Notes: generated from the letters alone by a model not told the origin. A stretch of DNA of 64,000 nucleotides from Coptis chinensis (GCA_015680905.1 CM027381.1:69429501-69493500), one strand, 5' to 3'; positions 23,241 through 37,695 are shown, counted from the stretch's first letter. Program-made: numbers and translations.

Positions 23241-23915
23241 ACTAAAACAATCTAACTGGATTGTAGTATTTTATTTAGTAGATGTAGTGGTGTGGGTCTT
23301 AATTCTATTCTATATCTTATATAATATATGAATGGTTCGTAATTAGTAGATTGTGGTATTTTTCGGATTTTGAATTGCTAATACAGTACAAAGATTTATA
23401 TATGATCTAAACCTTGGAACTTCTAATGGAGTATTGGTGCATTCCCTGAACCCCTTTACCACCATTCTGAAGTCGCAACCTTGGATGCGAACTTCTAATG
23501 AAATTCCAATATTGTTTAGACAAATGATGCAGACACGCATGCTCCCACTTTGGATGGAAAAATTGAACCAATAGCCCAATACCCATGACTACTCTCTAGG
23601 CGTCCCTTGGATTCCAGACACAATCCAAACCTCAAAAAGTTGATAATATAGAAAGGAGAACTGAAAATGCTAACTGAAAAGGATGGATTAAAGAAAAGAA
23701 GACTATGAACCAATGCAAATTACAAGTTAGTAATTGAGCTATCCGAGCTCAATCTTCCTTCTTAACTAAGCTAATAGCTATTCAAATGAGTGTCATACAA
23801 TAAGCGAAGAGCTATCCAAAGTTCCATCTCCAATCTAACTAAAACAAGAGTAACATAGTACTACAGCTATGACACTACTAAAACACATTACTACCAATGA
23901 GGATCGTTGAATTTG
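23241..23915. other. No gene seen
   Basis: AT-rich DNA with short frames only (78 codons or fewer) and no motif. It lies between the GT-rich array and the hAT-like element. Confidence 0.35.
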
Positions 23916-23923
23916 GTTTGGGT

Positions 23924-25323
23924 TAAGGGTGACTTCAGATCGAATTGGACAAAGGGCTTTCGGAAAAATTTCCAATTTTTTTCGGATGGCAATATCCTTT
24001 CCAAATCCGATCCAATTCTTTTTCGGATGACAATTTTTTTCCGAATTCGAAAGTTCGAAAATCGAAAATTTTCTGAAATTTCAAATCCATAAAATACGGA
24101 AATAAATCGGAAATTTAAATTATATAATCGATTCTCTCTTAGGATAACCATTTTTATCCAGTTAATATATCCATATAAAAGAGCATTAATTATAAGAGAT
24201 ACAACTTTTTGTTGGCATATGAACAAGGCTTTCAAAGCCGACTCCACCATCCCAAATTTCATAAACGCAATAACCATTCATGTCCAAGTAATGACATCTT
24301 TCACCGCATCCTTTCAAATATAGAAACCACATCGTCCACACTACCACATTTACTATAAAACCCAATCAACGCATTATTCACACAGATATTCGATCCAAAC
24401 CCATTCTTGAGAGCATGTGCATGGCATTCCCTTCCTTTCAAGTAATTAAAACCCTCTGTTGACGCCACCAAAAGGTTTGTCAGTGAAAATTGGTCCACTC
24501 TAAATCCATCGGTTCTGATTCAATCAGGGTCGGCTCTGAGTTTTGGATGGCGTTTTGTTTTGTTTTTGAGAAATACCGAAAATATTCGGAAAAAGAATTG
24601 AAGAAGACGAGCGGATTTTGTTTTTGTTTCGGGCTCAGTTAGTTGGGCTGGGGAGAACATTTAATGTTTTAAGCAAAAAAAACATAAAAGCGTGGGCTGA
24701 CTTTAGTGGGCAGTGGTCATTCACTAACTAGGCCAAACGTTTAGTGTTTTGAACTTACGTGGACACTGACTTGCCATTTGTATGCATTATGTTTGCCAAA
24801 TCATCAAATACGTATACATACTTCACAGTATAAATATACGGTACCCATATTAGCAATATTTGAAATCTACGGTACCCTATTTTGCAAAAAATAAATAATA
24901 CAGTGCCCATAATGTAAAATCCACTATAGTTTAGTACCCATATCAATAATTTTTTCAATTCAGTAAATAGGAAGATAGGAGAAATTGAGATATGTACTAA
25001 AATGACAATATTGATTTTTTGGAAGTGTGAGAGAGACAATGTTCTACTTCTCAAAGATTTTATTTGGTCTGTAAACTATCTGCAGTTTTAATTTAGTAAT
25101 AACTATATAAAATAAACCTGTATATGTTAAAAATGCAGAAATTAATTGGAAATCAAATTGGATCGGATTTTGAAAACACATCCAATTCCGATCTAATTAT
25201 TTTTTGGAAAAATCGGATATCAGAATTTCGGATATCGGAACACAAATATTATGGCCAAATTCAGAAAAATATCGAATCGGAATTCGGAAAAATTGGATTT
25301 TCAAAAAAAAAAGACACCCCTAA
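23924..25323. mobile_element. hAT-like non-autonomous element with PPR cargo (1.4 kb)
   Basis: Flanked by the exact 8-bp duplication GTTTGGGT (23916-23923 and 25324-25331), the size made by hAT transposases. The left end TAAGGGTGAC and the right end, reading TTAGGGGTGTC on the opposite strand, form a short imperfect inverted repeat. Both subterminal 200-bp regions are made of TCGGA/TTCCGA/CCAATT motifs. There is no transposase. The interior carries a PPR gene fragment on the minus strand. Confidence 0.7.
24150..24540 (-). pseudogene. Captured pentatricopeptide-repeat (PLS-type) fragment
   Basis: The minus strand encodes a typical organellar PPR stretch. DQFSLTNLLVASTEG and GRECHAHALKNGFGSNICVN are followed by ALIGFYSKCGSVDDVVSIFE. 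After a stop and a frame change come VKDVITWT and MVIAFMKFGMVESALKA. The phrases H(A)xxxKxGF and N(A)LIxxYxKCGxxxxAxxxFxxM are the P/L/S repeats of plant PPR proteins, which bind organellar RNA. About three repeats remain, with at least one frameshift and one stop. The fragment sits wholly inside the 23924-25323 element. Confidence 0.7.
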
Positions 25324-25550
25324 GTTTGGGTAAACTACCAATGAGTTTATGACAATTAATTGAAGTTTATTAAGAATGAAAAATTGTTAAAAATGAAGAG
25401 GAACGTGGATTAATATATAGTTAATGAAAATTTCTCATAAAAGTCAATTTCAGGTTTCGCCTCTTGCCATAAGATGTGATCTCACCGTTGAGATACGAAA
25501 CAACATACATCTCGATGTGAAACGACTGATGGCTTGTGAAGCCGCACATG

Positions 25551-25853
25551 TAGGGCAGGGATTGGGTCAGATATGGCTATATCCGAATCCGAATAATTTC
25601 ACAGTATCCGAACACGAACCCGATTATATGTGAAATTTAATATCCGAATCCGACCTGAACCCAACCAAACCCGACTAACCCGATCGGATAACACTAAAAA
25701 TTTAAAAAAAAAAGCCCAAAAATTATATCTGAATCTGACCTGAACCCGACATACCCGAATACATAAACAGATATGAGAATCGACCCGAACCCGATGTATT
25801 CGGTAATTGGGTCGGGTCGGATTCAGGTCTACCCGACCCGATTCCCTACCCTA
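25551..25853. mobile_element. hAT-type MITE, copy 2 (303 bp)
   Basis: The perfect 8-bp duplication CGCACATG flanks it (25543-25550 and 25854-25861). Inverted ends are TAGGGCAGGGAT and, on the opposite strand, TAGGGTAGGGAAT. The interior consists of CCGAAT/CCCGACC motifs shared with the copy at 17535-17758. It has no coding capacity. The intact duplication makes this the clearest hAT insertion in the block. Confidence 0.88.
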
Positions 25854-25861
25854 CGCACATG

Positions 25862-26203
25862 TGTTTTAGCGAGGGATATCGATTTGAATTCCAACGTCTA
25901 AAGAAAAGCAACTAAAATGGGAAGTTCCCATAAAACAGTTATACGAACTTCCAATCTATCTTTTCTCTGTCTCCTCCTTCTCCCTCAACACACCCTTTTT
26001 TTGTTACTCTCTACCAGTTCCATCGATTAGTATTAACCAGGGTTTTCTCTTTGATCAAGTAAGCACTTTTCTTCAATATTAAATCTTATTTTCAGTTGTC
26101 TCTTTGTTTTTTATATATATTTTATCTTGCCGAGGATTGTTTATAATTGCATAGATATATGCCTTTACCTATCTAAATTATGCTTGTTTTAAACATGTTG
26201 CAG
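25862..26203 (+). promoter_or_regulatory. Leader region of the TNP2 gene
   Basis: No gene in these 340 bp. A pyrimidine-rich CTTCTCCCTC stretch (25975-26010) resembles a 5' UTR. A GTAAGC donor near 26060 and the TGTTGCAG acceptor ending at 26203 define a probable leader intron just before the transposase ATG. Confidence 0.4.
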
Positions 26204-26204
26204 A

Positions 26205-29200
26205 ATGGAAATGGGTGACTCTGCAAAAGATGATAGGGCTTGGATTGATCTTAGTTTTCCTGATCAACGTTTTATTGATGGTGTGTCGAGCTTTGTGAAA
26301 TTCGTGCAAGTTCGTTTTCCTGATACAGAGACGACAAAATGCCCATGTAATATGTGCAAGAATCAACGAATTCCAGTTCCTTATGAAGAAGTGAAGATAG
26401 ATTTGTTCAAACATGGTTTCAACCCGGCTTATAAGATTTGGTACTTGCATGGTGAGAGTGAAACATTTGAGCACGCCGATAATGAATCAAGATTCCATGA
26501 CCACCAAGAAGATGTATACATGGATGACTTTGACAAGCTTCTCATAAACTCAATGGCTCAAGATTCTGGTGGTAATCCATATGCTTGTGTCCAAGATAAA
26601 CCAAACACGAGGACTCAAGGTGAGAACAGATTCAGAGAGGTACCACCTACTGAGTTAGGAAATATGCCAGAGTATCTGAACCCCTTGTACAATGGTAGTA
26701 AGTACAATGTGCTCAGGTTTACAAGGAGTCTGTTGAACCTAAAAGTGGGCCATGGATGGAGCAATATAAGTTTTACTGAGCTCCTTCAGCTTCTAAAGGA
26801 TGCGTTACCTCCAGATAACAACACTCCAAAAAATACTCATTATGCGTCGAAAGTCATTAAAGAAGTGAAACTTGGATACGAGAAGATTCATGCTTGTCCA
26901 AATAATTGTATGTTGTATTGGGGAAAACAGAATTCCAAAAAGATTAAGTGTGACACATGTGGTGTGTCTAGGTTCAAGTTTGATGGAAGAACAAAACAGC
27001 GAGTCCCTGCTAAGATATTAAGATATTTTCCAATAACTCCAAGACTGCAAAGAATGTACAACGTGCCCTGGGTGGCTAAAGAGATGACTTGGCATTCAAC
27101 CGGAAGAATGACACCCGGAAAGATGAGGCACCCAGTCGACTCTAACACATGGAAGTCCATGGATAGAAGGTATAAAGATTTTTCATCTGATCCTCGTAAT
27201 GTTTGCTTGGGATTATCCACAGATGGATTTAATCCTTTTGGCACATTTAGCACAACACACAGTTGCTGGCATGTATTGTGTGTACCCTATAACCTTCCAC
27301 CGGGTTTATGCATGAAGCCACAATTTACAATGCTCACACTACTCATTGAAGGCCCAAGCCAACCAGGGAAGGACATTGATGTCTTTTTGCAACCTTTGGT
27401 TGCGGAGTTGAAAGTTCTGTGGGAGAAAGGGGTCACAACATTGGATGCGTTCACTAATACCGAGTTTAATCTTCATGCTATGTTGTTGTGGACAATACAT
27501 GACTTTCCAACATATGGGGATGTTTCTGGTTGTAGAACGAAGGGTAAATTTGGTTGTACTTGTTGCGGTCCAAAGACAGATTCTATGTGGCTTCGATATA
27601 TAATGAAACATGCATTCATGGGTAGCAGGAGGTGGCTGTCGGCTACAGATACAAGCAGAAAAGACACAAGTGCTAACACTTTTAATAAGAAAGAGGAGTC
27701 TCGTGGACAACCAATATGTTTGAGTGGGGAAGTAGTGAAAAAAATGACTGCTGGACTAGATGTGGTGTGGGGGAAAACTAAAAAAAAGAAAAAAAGAAAG
27801 GTGGGAGAAGATGATGAATATGCAGATGGTGATGCATCAACTTGCTTCTGTAAATAGTCAATTTTCTTTAAGTTTCTCGAGTATTGGGAGCATATCCCTG
27901 TGCGCCATAATTTGGATGTTATGCATATCGAGAAAAACGTTTGTGAGAACTTGATTGCATTGATGCTGAACACAAAAGGAAAAATGAAAGATGATGCTAA
28001 TGCACGTAGAGATTTGAAGCGGCTGAAAATCAAAAAGCGACTATGGCTGCAAAAACAGAATGGAAAGGAAATTTAGGGCCTGGTCGGTATTGGCTCATGA
28101 AAGAAGAGAAAAGGCTATTTCTCCAGACATTACGTGATTTACGTGTCCCTTTTGGTTTTAGTAGCAATTGGAGGAATATTGTCACAGAAGATGGTATGGA
28201 CTTAAAAGGTGCACATATGAAGTCTCATGACTATCACATCTTGATGCAGCATTTGCTTCCTATGTTGATCCAACATGCATTTAAGGATAAGAAGGAAATT
28301 CGCCCTTTAATTAAAAGTTTCTCTTCATTTTTTAATGCTCTATGTTCTAAGATTATCGATGTTGATTCACCGTTAATATTAGAGAAGGATATGGCAAGGA
28401 CACTATGTGAACTTTAGAAGTATTTCCCCGCCGTCGTGTTTGTTGTCATGATGCACCCCCCTATCCATTTGGCTTATGAGGCTCGGGTTTGTGGACTGTT
28501 TATTATCGATGGATGTATCCATTTGAAAGGTATGGTGTAATTTTGATTATTTACATTGTAGACATATTATTTGAAATATGTTATACTTAACACGCCGTTA
28601 ATATTGAAGGTTTATGAAGACTTTTAAAGGCTATGTTGCAAACAAAGCTCATACCCTGAGGGGTTGTGTGGCGAGAGATACCTTGATGAGGAGGCAATAA
28701 TATATTGCAATCATTAAAAGGAAAAGGTAAAACAAGTATTTTGAAAGAACCGGAGGAGAAAATGGATGACTTTGCTAAATCTTTAGATGATATTGATGAC
28801 AATGGTGAGGCCGGACCAGTTAAGTAGGGTCGGACCTTTGTCATCCATGGTATTGAATATGAACAAGCTCGCCATTGGGTACTCAACTGTCATCCTAAAT
28901 ATGAAACGTGGCAAAGGTATGCATTATTGTAACCCTATATATTAAATTATCATTGTGCATCTTATGTAAGCTTAAATGTTCCCCTTTTGCTTTAAGGAAA
29001 TACATCTAATTCTTACAAGAACGTAAAGGCAACTTTAGGAAAGAAATCTGACACTATAAGGTACCTAGCTTAAGAAGATTTTTTGCCACAGTTTGCAACA
29101 AAGCAGTACTAGAAAATAACATAATATTTGCCTGCTTTTGATTGATCAAATCTAATTCTTTGTTGTTAATATTTACAGACAAAGATCGTTGACTCTACGG

Positions 29201-29847
29201 ATGTTGATTTCTTAGATATTATTAAATGACCTTTGTCGATTGCTACGCGCTACAAGAAGTACTGCATAAACGGCTTCCTCTATGTTACCAAGGACCATGA
29301 GAAAACTAAAAGGTACCAAAATAGTGGGGTTAGCACAGATTGTATAACCGCTTGTCGATCTAGTGCTAAAGACAAGACTCCAGTAGATGAATCATTGATG
29401 TACTATGGAGTTCTCAAAGATATCATCCAGCTAGAGTATTGAGAAGGGTACAAGCCTGTCCTCTTTAAGTGTGATTGGGTTAAAGTGACTCACCATGGTG
29501 TTAGATGTGATAAGGAAGCGAATCTAAGATTAGTAAATTTGTCGAACTTTGCTAGTTCTAATCAATTAGGTGACGAACCATTCATTTTTGCACAAGATGC
29601 TAACCAGGTGTTTTACTCTAAAGATCCCAAGGAGCCGGAATGGCATGTTGTACTAGAGGTTCCAGCAAAGGCATATTATGAAGATAAAACTTGTATTCTT
29701 CCTAATGAATCGGTCGTAACCAGTGTTGAAGTTGGAACCAGCAATAGTGAACAGGCAATGGATGATGAGCTGATCTATAATGATCTTGACGAAAATGTAG
29801 TGGTTGTTGAGAAGACTAATATACGAAAGCGGTCGATGAAGCGTTAG
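26205..29847 (+). pseudogene. CACTA TNP2-type transposase gene, frameshifted
   Basis: The first 550 codons (26205-27857) are open. They hold a Transpos_assoc-like N-terminus (KCPCNMCKNQRIPVPYEEVK, HGFNPAYKIWYLHGE), then the TNP2 core: HACPNNCMLYWGK, CDTCGVSRFKF, RYFPITPRLQRMYNV, MRHPVDSNTWKSMD, RNVCLGLSTDGFNPFG, PQFTMLTLLIEGPSQPGKDI, FNLHAMLLWTIHDFPTYGDV. Frameshifts follow, after which HNLDVMHIEKNVCENLIALM (near 27905), the DUF4218-like HMKSHDYHILMQHLLPML (28043-28540) and the DUF4216-like block (29233-29847: YYGVLKDIIQLEY, VLFKCDWV, NQVFYSKDP, EWHVVLEVP) are recognisable in order. TNP2 is the catalytic transposase of CACTA elements. At least three frame changes or stops make this copy inactive unless introns or editing intervene. 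A 5' UTR intron acceptor immediately precedes the ATG. Confidence 0.85.
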
Positions 29848-29992
29848 GTATTATTATTTGTAGTTGTTTATGTGGTACCCTTTTGCTGGCTAAGAAAGTC
29901 ATTTGAATTGTATATTATTTGACAATTGATAGTTTGTCTTTTTGAATGTATTATGTGGTGCTAGTGAATTTTAAATTACCATCTTCTAGGTA

Positions 29993-30065
29993 AACCTTTA
30001 AACTCCACCAATGCCAAGTTTTTGCTTAGCATTGCCGGTCCCAAGCCCGGATAAAGGAGGAGGGA
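29993..30065 (+). repeat. Dispersed plant repeat motif
   Basis: A block containing GCCGGTCCCAAGCCCGGATA followed by AAGGAGGAGG resembles a widely dispersed sequence in eudicot genomes. I recall the motif but not its element of origin, so no family is assigned. Confidence 0.3.
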
Positions 30066-30267
30066 AAAAGGTAGGTTTAATCTTTAATAATGGAACATGG
30101 TGGTCTTACCAGGTATCATCTCAGCTCTCTCTTATTAGGAGGTAATTATTTGATAAACTCTTCTTGAGATTTTACTATCTTCTTTATTTATTGCTGTTTT
30201 ACTTAAGATGTTGGAATGTAGCTTTGTTTCCTTTCTTAAATACTAGCTTAGAGGAAAGAATGGCTTC

Positions 30268-30440
30268 TGCATATGACATTTGCTTCGGGAAAAGCTAATT
30301 GATTTTGTCCCAACTATTAGTGGGACTTCATTGGCTGAATCCCCCACATTTAAAAAGGCTCCAGGAGGTGCACCTGTTAATGCTGAATTGTTGATGTTGG
30401 GATCGTACGACTTGGTGGTTCATCAGCTTTTATTGGCAAG
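30268..30440 (+). pseudogene. Captured fructokinase (pfkB) N-terminal exon
   Basis: The + strand encodes the N-terminus of plant fructokinase, a pfkB-family cytosolic sugar kinase. ICFGK is followed by [20 protein letters not shown] and [11 protein letters not shown], and then, in another frame, [16 protein letters not shown] normal GT donor sits at the exon end (30441). The APGGAPxNxAxGxxRLGG substrate-binding loop of the family is recognisable. One frameshift near 30275 and another near 30385 break it. No further fructokinase exons were identified with confidence downstream. It lies behind the TNP2 gene and so was probably captured by that CACTA element. Confidence 0.8.
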
Positions 30441-32338
30441 GTATTATTTTTAAGGTTGTTTACTTTCCACTCTTTTACACGAACGAATGATTTCTTTTTT
30501 GTTAGTTTGTTTTTTTAGCTCCGCCCTTTTTGGAATATAAAAGTATCTACCATTAGTACCATGAAAGGTCAAACTAAGTCGACTACTTAGGAAAAAATTA
30601 ATATTCTTAATCTCGATCTGATGTCATACTTTACTAAGGAATCTAAATGTACAAATGTTGTACCTTCCATTTTTCTGTCTATACCTTCTATTTTGTAGTC
30701 TATAACTTCTATTTTTCAGTGAATCACTTAATATCCCTTAAGGCTTGAGGAGTTGTGATTAGAACCTGTATTCATCATCTTGGATCAAATCAATGATTTA
30801 TTTTTGTTTCACATACTTTTTGGAACTTCTGTTTGTTATAAATCCGTTGCATGCATTGATATCAATTTTTACACAACCTGTTGGAGATGCTGGTGAAACA
30901 AAATCCATGTACAAAGAAGTAGTTTTAGGCGGTGATGTTTGGGATCTTCTTGACGAGTTAATGATTTATATGGGAAACCCTATGTAGTACTACGAGAGAG
31001 AAGTGCAGTTTGTTCGGATAATTTTTTCTAATTCTGTTATTTATTACGTACTATTTTTAATCAACAATATCTTATTCTTTTTGGAATAAGCTTAGTTTCT
31101 ATTGGTAGATTTTGATGTAGCTCTTTGGTGTCCGACAAGGTGTTCTTCTCTCGGTCCTCCTAGAATAGGTAAAACACTTTTGCACGGACACTTGCAAAAG
31201 AGAGGGAATGCCGTTTGTTTTTTGCTTCAGTGCGAGTTCAATCGGACTTGACTTTGGTCCCTTCATGAACATCGGTTTAAACTTTAATTAGTAGGTGCTT
31301 TCTTCTTCTTCATTTTTTTTGTTTGTTTCTTATGGAGATAAGCTAATGGTTCATACTTGAGTATTTATATTTCTCTCGGGACTTGTATAACACTCTACCC
31401 ATACACATAGTTTGAAATCGTTTAATTATATTAAATCTTGTGCCAAGTTTTTGGGCAGTGGTGTTTGTTATGTAGCATTTCACTTGAGCTGATTTGCTTA
31501 TGCCAAGCTGTTCTATTCTACTTGAGCTAATATAAAATGTTCAACTGTTTTGCTTTTAGTGAGTTAAAAAAAAAAATTGCTAAGGAGTCCTGTGATACTT
31601 TAAAATCGTTGGCCTCAATAATTCGACATATAGGATTATTATGTTATTCGTGTACATGTGTATTGACCTTGTTTCTTCTTTCATTATTTACCCTTTTCCT
31701 GTTATTCCTATCTCTTAATATCAATAAACGCTTTATGAATAAATCAAGAGACGACAAAACAAACGTAACACGTTTGAAGTTTTGAAACTTGGTTGTGTTG
31801 AAAATTCCACAATCCATGTCGACGATTTGTCACTGGTTTTAATTTGATTGTCATTTGTAAAAGTAATAAGTTGATAACATATCTACTAGTAGCCTGAAAA
31901 GTTTCTTGTGATGGAAATATACCACATATATTAGAGTATTTATTTTGATTATAGAGGTCATATATATTCTACAAAGAAATTAGTGATACTGGAATATTAT
32001 TATTTCACAGAAAACAGAGGAAAAATGAAACTATAACACTTTAACAAGTAAACTTTTCTGCAACAAGGTGTACTACCTGATTAATTTGGAAAACTGAGCC
32101 AATCTGTTAACTAGTTCAGTGCAATTAAAACTTTATTGACAACTCTATGAAGTATTGGATTCCAAATGATTGTATATTCAGGATTAGCTTTTGTAGTTAC
32201 GGCTATGTGTCTTAGACTCTAGTGTAGATCTTTATCTCTTATCCGACAAACCGAAGATATTACATTTGCATGTTGCATATATTTTTGGATACGTGGTCAT
32301 TCTATTTTCTTTTATGTGATAATATTTATCAAGTTCGT
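30441..32338. other. Intronic/filler DNA between captured fragments
   Basis: No family-level coding block. A frame at 30793-30987 ends with SMYKEVVLGGDVWDLLDELM, which I do not recognise. Exon-like sequence around 31120-31260 could be decayed coding DNA. The rest is AT-rich. Confidence 0.3.
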
Positions 32339-33843
<1,505 letters not shown>

Positions 33844-36500
33844 GTAAGTGCATTGAGGTCCGCGATCTATTACAAGATCTGCATTGAAGAAACAAACTAT
33901 TGGTATCTGTTTCCTTGTCCTAGAAGAAAAAATATTTCTGTGGTGATTCATAGTCTATTTATTCGTTATTTGTTTTTTCTGTAGGGAACTAAAACCAATA
34001 ATTATTTGAAATTTTCAAGTCTACATTTTTTTTCCCTCAATGAACACATGTTTACACCATTACATTCTGTTCATTGTAGGAGTGCCATTGAGATGGTAGA
34101 GGCAGAATTAAGAGATTCTAGCAGCACAATGAATCTGTCATAGCCAGAGAATGCATCATCGGATCTATTTAAACCTCCTTTAACTGACTGCTTACTTAAG
34201 TAGGAAACTAACATTGTAATCTCTTTTAGCATAACATTGTTAAGTCCAAGTTCAGTACATAATCATCCAAAGTAGTCATCCTTCTCCTTTTCTGACCATG
34301 AAGGTTTTGACTTCATTTGCAGGTAAGGGTTGTTCATATGACTTTAGCTTTGTCAAGGACGTTTAAATCGACTATAGTGGATACCATACAATCCACCGCC
34401 TCAACATCAACAGTCGGTTCTCGCTTAGTTTCCATCTAGTTATAACCGTGTCATACACTATATCTATTGTTTTCATCAGTCAACTAAAATGTAATTGCAA
34501 AACCTAAATTCTACACATTTATAGCCCCTCGTAATTATATCCTTGCAACTTAAGTTCACTTGTAAAATTTATTAGCTGGAAAAACTTGTAACCAAGTTCT
34601 TGCGGGTCTTAAAAGTCAGAAAGAAACAAACTTCTATATTATAAAAGGAATCCAGTTTGCCCAGTTTTTAGTCAAAATACTCATTGATGGTTTCATGGTT
34701 AACCGGTAATGCACGCTAAAAACTTTAATTAGCCCTTCCTGTGCTTTCACATTATAACATTCAAGTTTTGTTTGTGAGTTACTCATACATTTGTCACTGC
34801 AGATCGTACTTTGCTCTATGGTGAAGCTTTTCCGTGGAACTAAGAAGGATACTACTGTTGGAGAGGTGCGCTCTCTTTCCTTAGATTCATTTTTAGAGTT
34901 TGAAGTGGCCATTAAGATACTCATTGCCTATTTTTGGTGCAGCTGATAACACAAATTAAGTTCCATTCCCTATCCTTGTTTACAAGGGCATCGTCCATGA
35001 TTATTCATATATGGAGAATTAAGTAGAGTTTTCAACTTTCCTGCAAACGCAACAAATGGTTCATATGGGCTGAGGAAATATTACAAGGACCTTCTTTACC
35101 ATTATGAGCATGTGTATTTCCATAGGCGGATAGTCCACCTCTAAGTAAAACTCCAACAGTATCTGATTTACAAACTCTGTTTGATTTGTATCTTTCCATA
35201 TCTTTTAGGCTTGTAGTTGTATATATAATTATATATATTGGTATTTTTGGTTTCTTTTGAGTTCAGTGTCTCTTATTTGCAGTAGTACTTCCTGATTTGA
35301 ACATATCTCTTTATGACCAGGAATTTGATCCTGATGGTAATTTTTTATGTTCACATTTACTTGTACTTTGCTCGATCATTATTTTCAGTTGATTCATTAG
35401 TTATAACTCCGTTTCATATTACGGTCTCTCCATGTAAGAGTGATTGAGTACGATTTATAGTGATGACCTCACACTTAGACTCGAGAAAAAAGAGAGAAAG
35501 AAACAACCGTATGAATTATATCCATCAAGTATCATTAGACATTGATATCAATAAGCAACGGATGAATTTAGCCATTAATTATTATATTTGTAAATGCATG
35601 CTATGTAATGCATCTCAATACTCAATCCAGAGGTATGCATAAGGCTGTCACCTTAAGATTCTGGATTAACTATGTAATATGATCTTATACTTTGCTAATA
35701 CAATTTTGTCCTATTTGCTTAACCCTGTTTCCTCAATATTGACATGTCTCAATTATCATATTGTCTTTCAGAATCGGAAATTATGAACGTGATAGGGAAA
35801 GTTGATGGCATATTGTATGATGGACACTATTTAGGGAATGCGAACATTTTTTGGTCATTAAGTTACATTGACTTGAGCAAATCAGCACAAATTCCTCCCG
35901 CCGGCTTCCTGGAATTTTCAAATATGTGTAGAGTGCTTTCGGTGACCGTGTGCTTGGAACACCACCGAACCTAATGATTTTTCTCATCTTCTAAAAACAC
36001 CGATATTAAATCTTTGCAATCGATTCAATTTGTGTGCATGACTCAATTACATAGTCATGTCGTGCCTTGTTAAGTTGGGTGCGACCCTATATTACAAGAG
36101 AAAACTAACAAATCCCAGGCTGTTTGGTATGCAGGGAATTTTCAAAATGGGCCAATCTCGGGATGATAGATCAAAAAGAGTAACACTAAAAGTTGATGAA
36201 TCAGACATCATGTTTGCCTTGCAGGTACGCATCAAAGTATTTCCAAGGCATCTTATGCTCCAATTATCAATCCCTTCATAAAAGTGAAACATTTTTCTTA
36301 TATTTTTTGGAAATTCCTTTGGCTTCACAGGCAATTAGATTTTTTCGGAACTGTCTCCAGTAACCAGGAAATTTCTTCTTGAGCTGGATACGGTGGCTAT
36401 TTGTTGCAATGTAGGCCATTACTTTCGACAATTCTTTTGGACTCACTAAGCGAGATGAGTTGCTGATAATCCATTGATTTCGGGAGCTAAACATTCTGTA
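33844..36500 (+). other. Unidentified exon-like fragments behind TNP2
   Basis: Several short stretches end in good donors or follow good acceptors but match no family that I recognise. One is about 34800-34864 (MVKLFRGTKKDTTVGE, then GTGCGC). Another is about 35772-35974 (IGKVDGILYDGHYLGN). A third is about 36135-36222 (MGQSRDDRSKRVTLKVDESD, then GTACGC). Another possible exon follows TTCACAG at about 36330. They may be further captured pieces of one or more host genes. No continuous gene can be built. Confidence 0.3.
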
Positions 36501-36599
36501 ATGTAGTATAAAAAATTGTAAATGTTTTGTACTTCTATGTCATGTATATTGATTTTTAATAAAAAAGGGTATTGATTATGGAATTTTGTTTGAGGTGGT

Positions 36600-37040
36600 T
36601 TTGTGGTGTACGAATTGTTTTTATATTATAATCTTTAGCGACTATGCTTTAGTATTGGTTTATGCCGTTTTCAACAGCAAAAGCTCGTCATTGTTGAGAA
36701 TTAATGACACATTCTGCAACAATTTATAAGTGTAGGCCATTATGAGAATTTAAAGCCGTTGGGAAAAAATTGGCTATATTGACCATTTTGAGTCGTCGAG
36801 ATAGTTGTCAGTATTTGCGAAAGAAATTAGCTGTTGGCAACTCTGATGATTTTAAACCATTGAAATATCTTGTTTAAGCCGACAATTTTGGGTCATCACG
36901 CTAATTGTTGGAATTCTTGACAAGCCTTAGCTGTCATTCTAGGTCATGGTTGAAAACAGTCGCATAGGTGTTCGCGGATGTGGAAGCATTGCCAACGGTT
37001 GTAGTGACAATTTTAACCCGTCAATGATGCATTTGTGACA
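36600..37040 (+). mobile_element. Putative right subterminal region of the large CACTA block
   Basis: A stretch rich in GCCGTT, AACGG, TCGTCG and TTGGCAAC motifs, resembling CACTA subterminal arrays and those at 16450-16760. A possible terminus GGTTGTAGTG ends near 37005. Its inward sequence CACTACAACC does not match the putative left end at 16437, so I cannot prove that both belong to one element. Confidence 0.35.
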
Positions 37041-37689
37041 CCACCAAAATAGAGGGCGAGTATAGGCAAAATAGAGAGCGTGCGCTCTCCGAGTATGATG
37101 GGTGCTATGAAGTGAAAATTCAAAGGCAAAGTGAGAGATACAAAGTGAGAGGTGTGATGTGAAGTTAAGAGTGCACCAAAGATTTATAGAGAACTAGTTT
37201 CTAAGTTCCACAAACTTTCCAACTAGTTAAGGCAACATGATGGAAAAATATATTTCTAAAACCAAAATAGAACTAGACAAGAGGCATGCTCCAAAACCAA
37301 ACCAATAGCTTTTTGGCTGGAATTAAAATAGCAATCATCTAGTTATGACTCCTTGAGGTTGCACCAAACAACACTTGCTAATTCTAGCGACACCAATTTA
37401 GCAACATTCTCACATAATTCAATCATTATCAAGCAGACAATAATAATTCAACAAAAAATACGTGGATATGATTATAGGCATTTCTAAATAAATAATTCTA
37501 CCCCCAAACAAGTTGAAAGGATGGGATTCATGATACAACACAGAGCATATGCCAGAAACTAAAATAACTTCAAATTAAAATAAAATAAAATAACAATTAC
37601 AGAATCCAAATATTAACTACTTAACTAACAACTCGGAAACAAAATCTATGATATTCAAGAAAACAAATCTTAACACAACAAGAATACAA
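37041..37689. other. No gene; retroelement 3' region
   Basis: AT-rich, with no frame. On the minus strand TTGTTTGGGGGTAG (37498-37511) could be the polypurine tract of the Athila-like element, but no LTR start follows it. The 3' LTR has probably been lost. Confidence 0.3.
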
Positions 37690-37695
37690 AATAAA

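Noticed and set aside
22915..23241. His/Thr/Pro-rich frames in the GT-rich array
   Set aside because: Low-complexity readings of a tandem repeat present on both strands.
26178..28033. Minus-strand frames opposite TNP2
   Set aside because: Antisense shadows of the well-supported TNP2 coding sequence.
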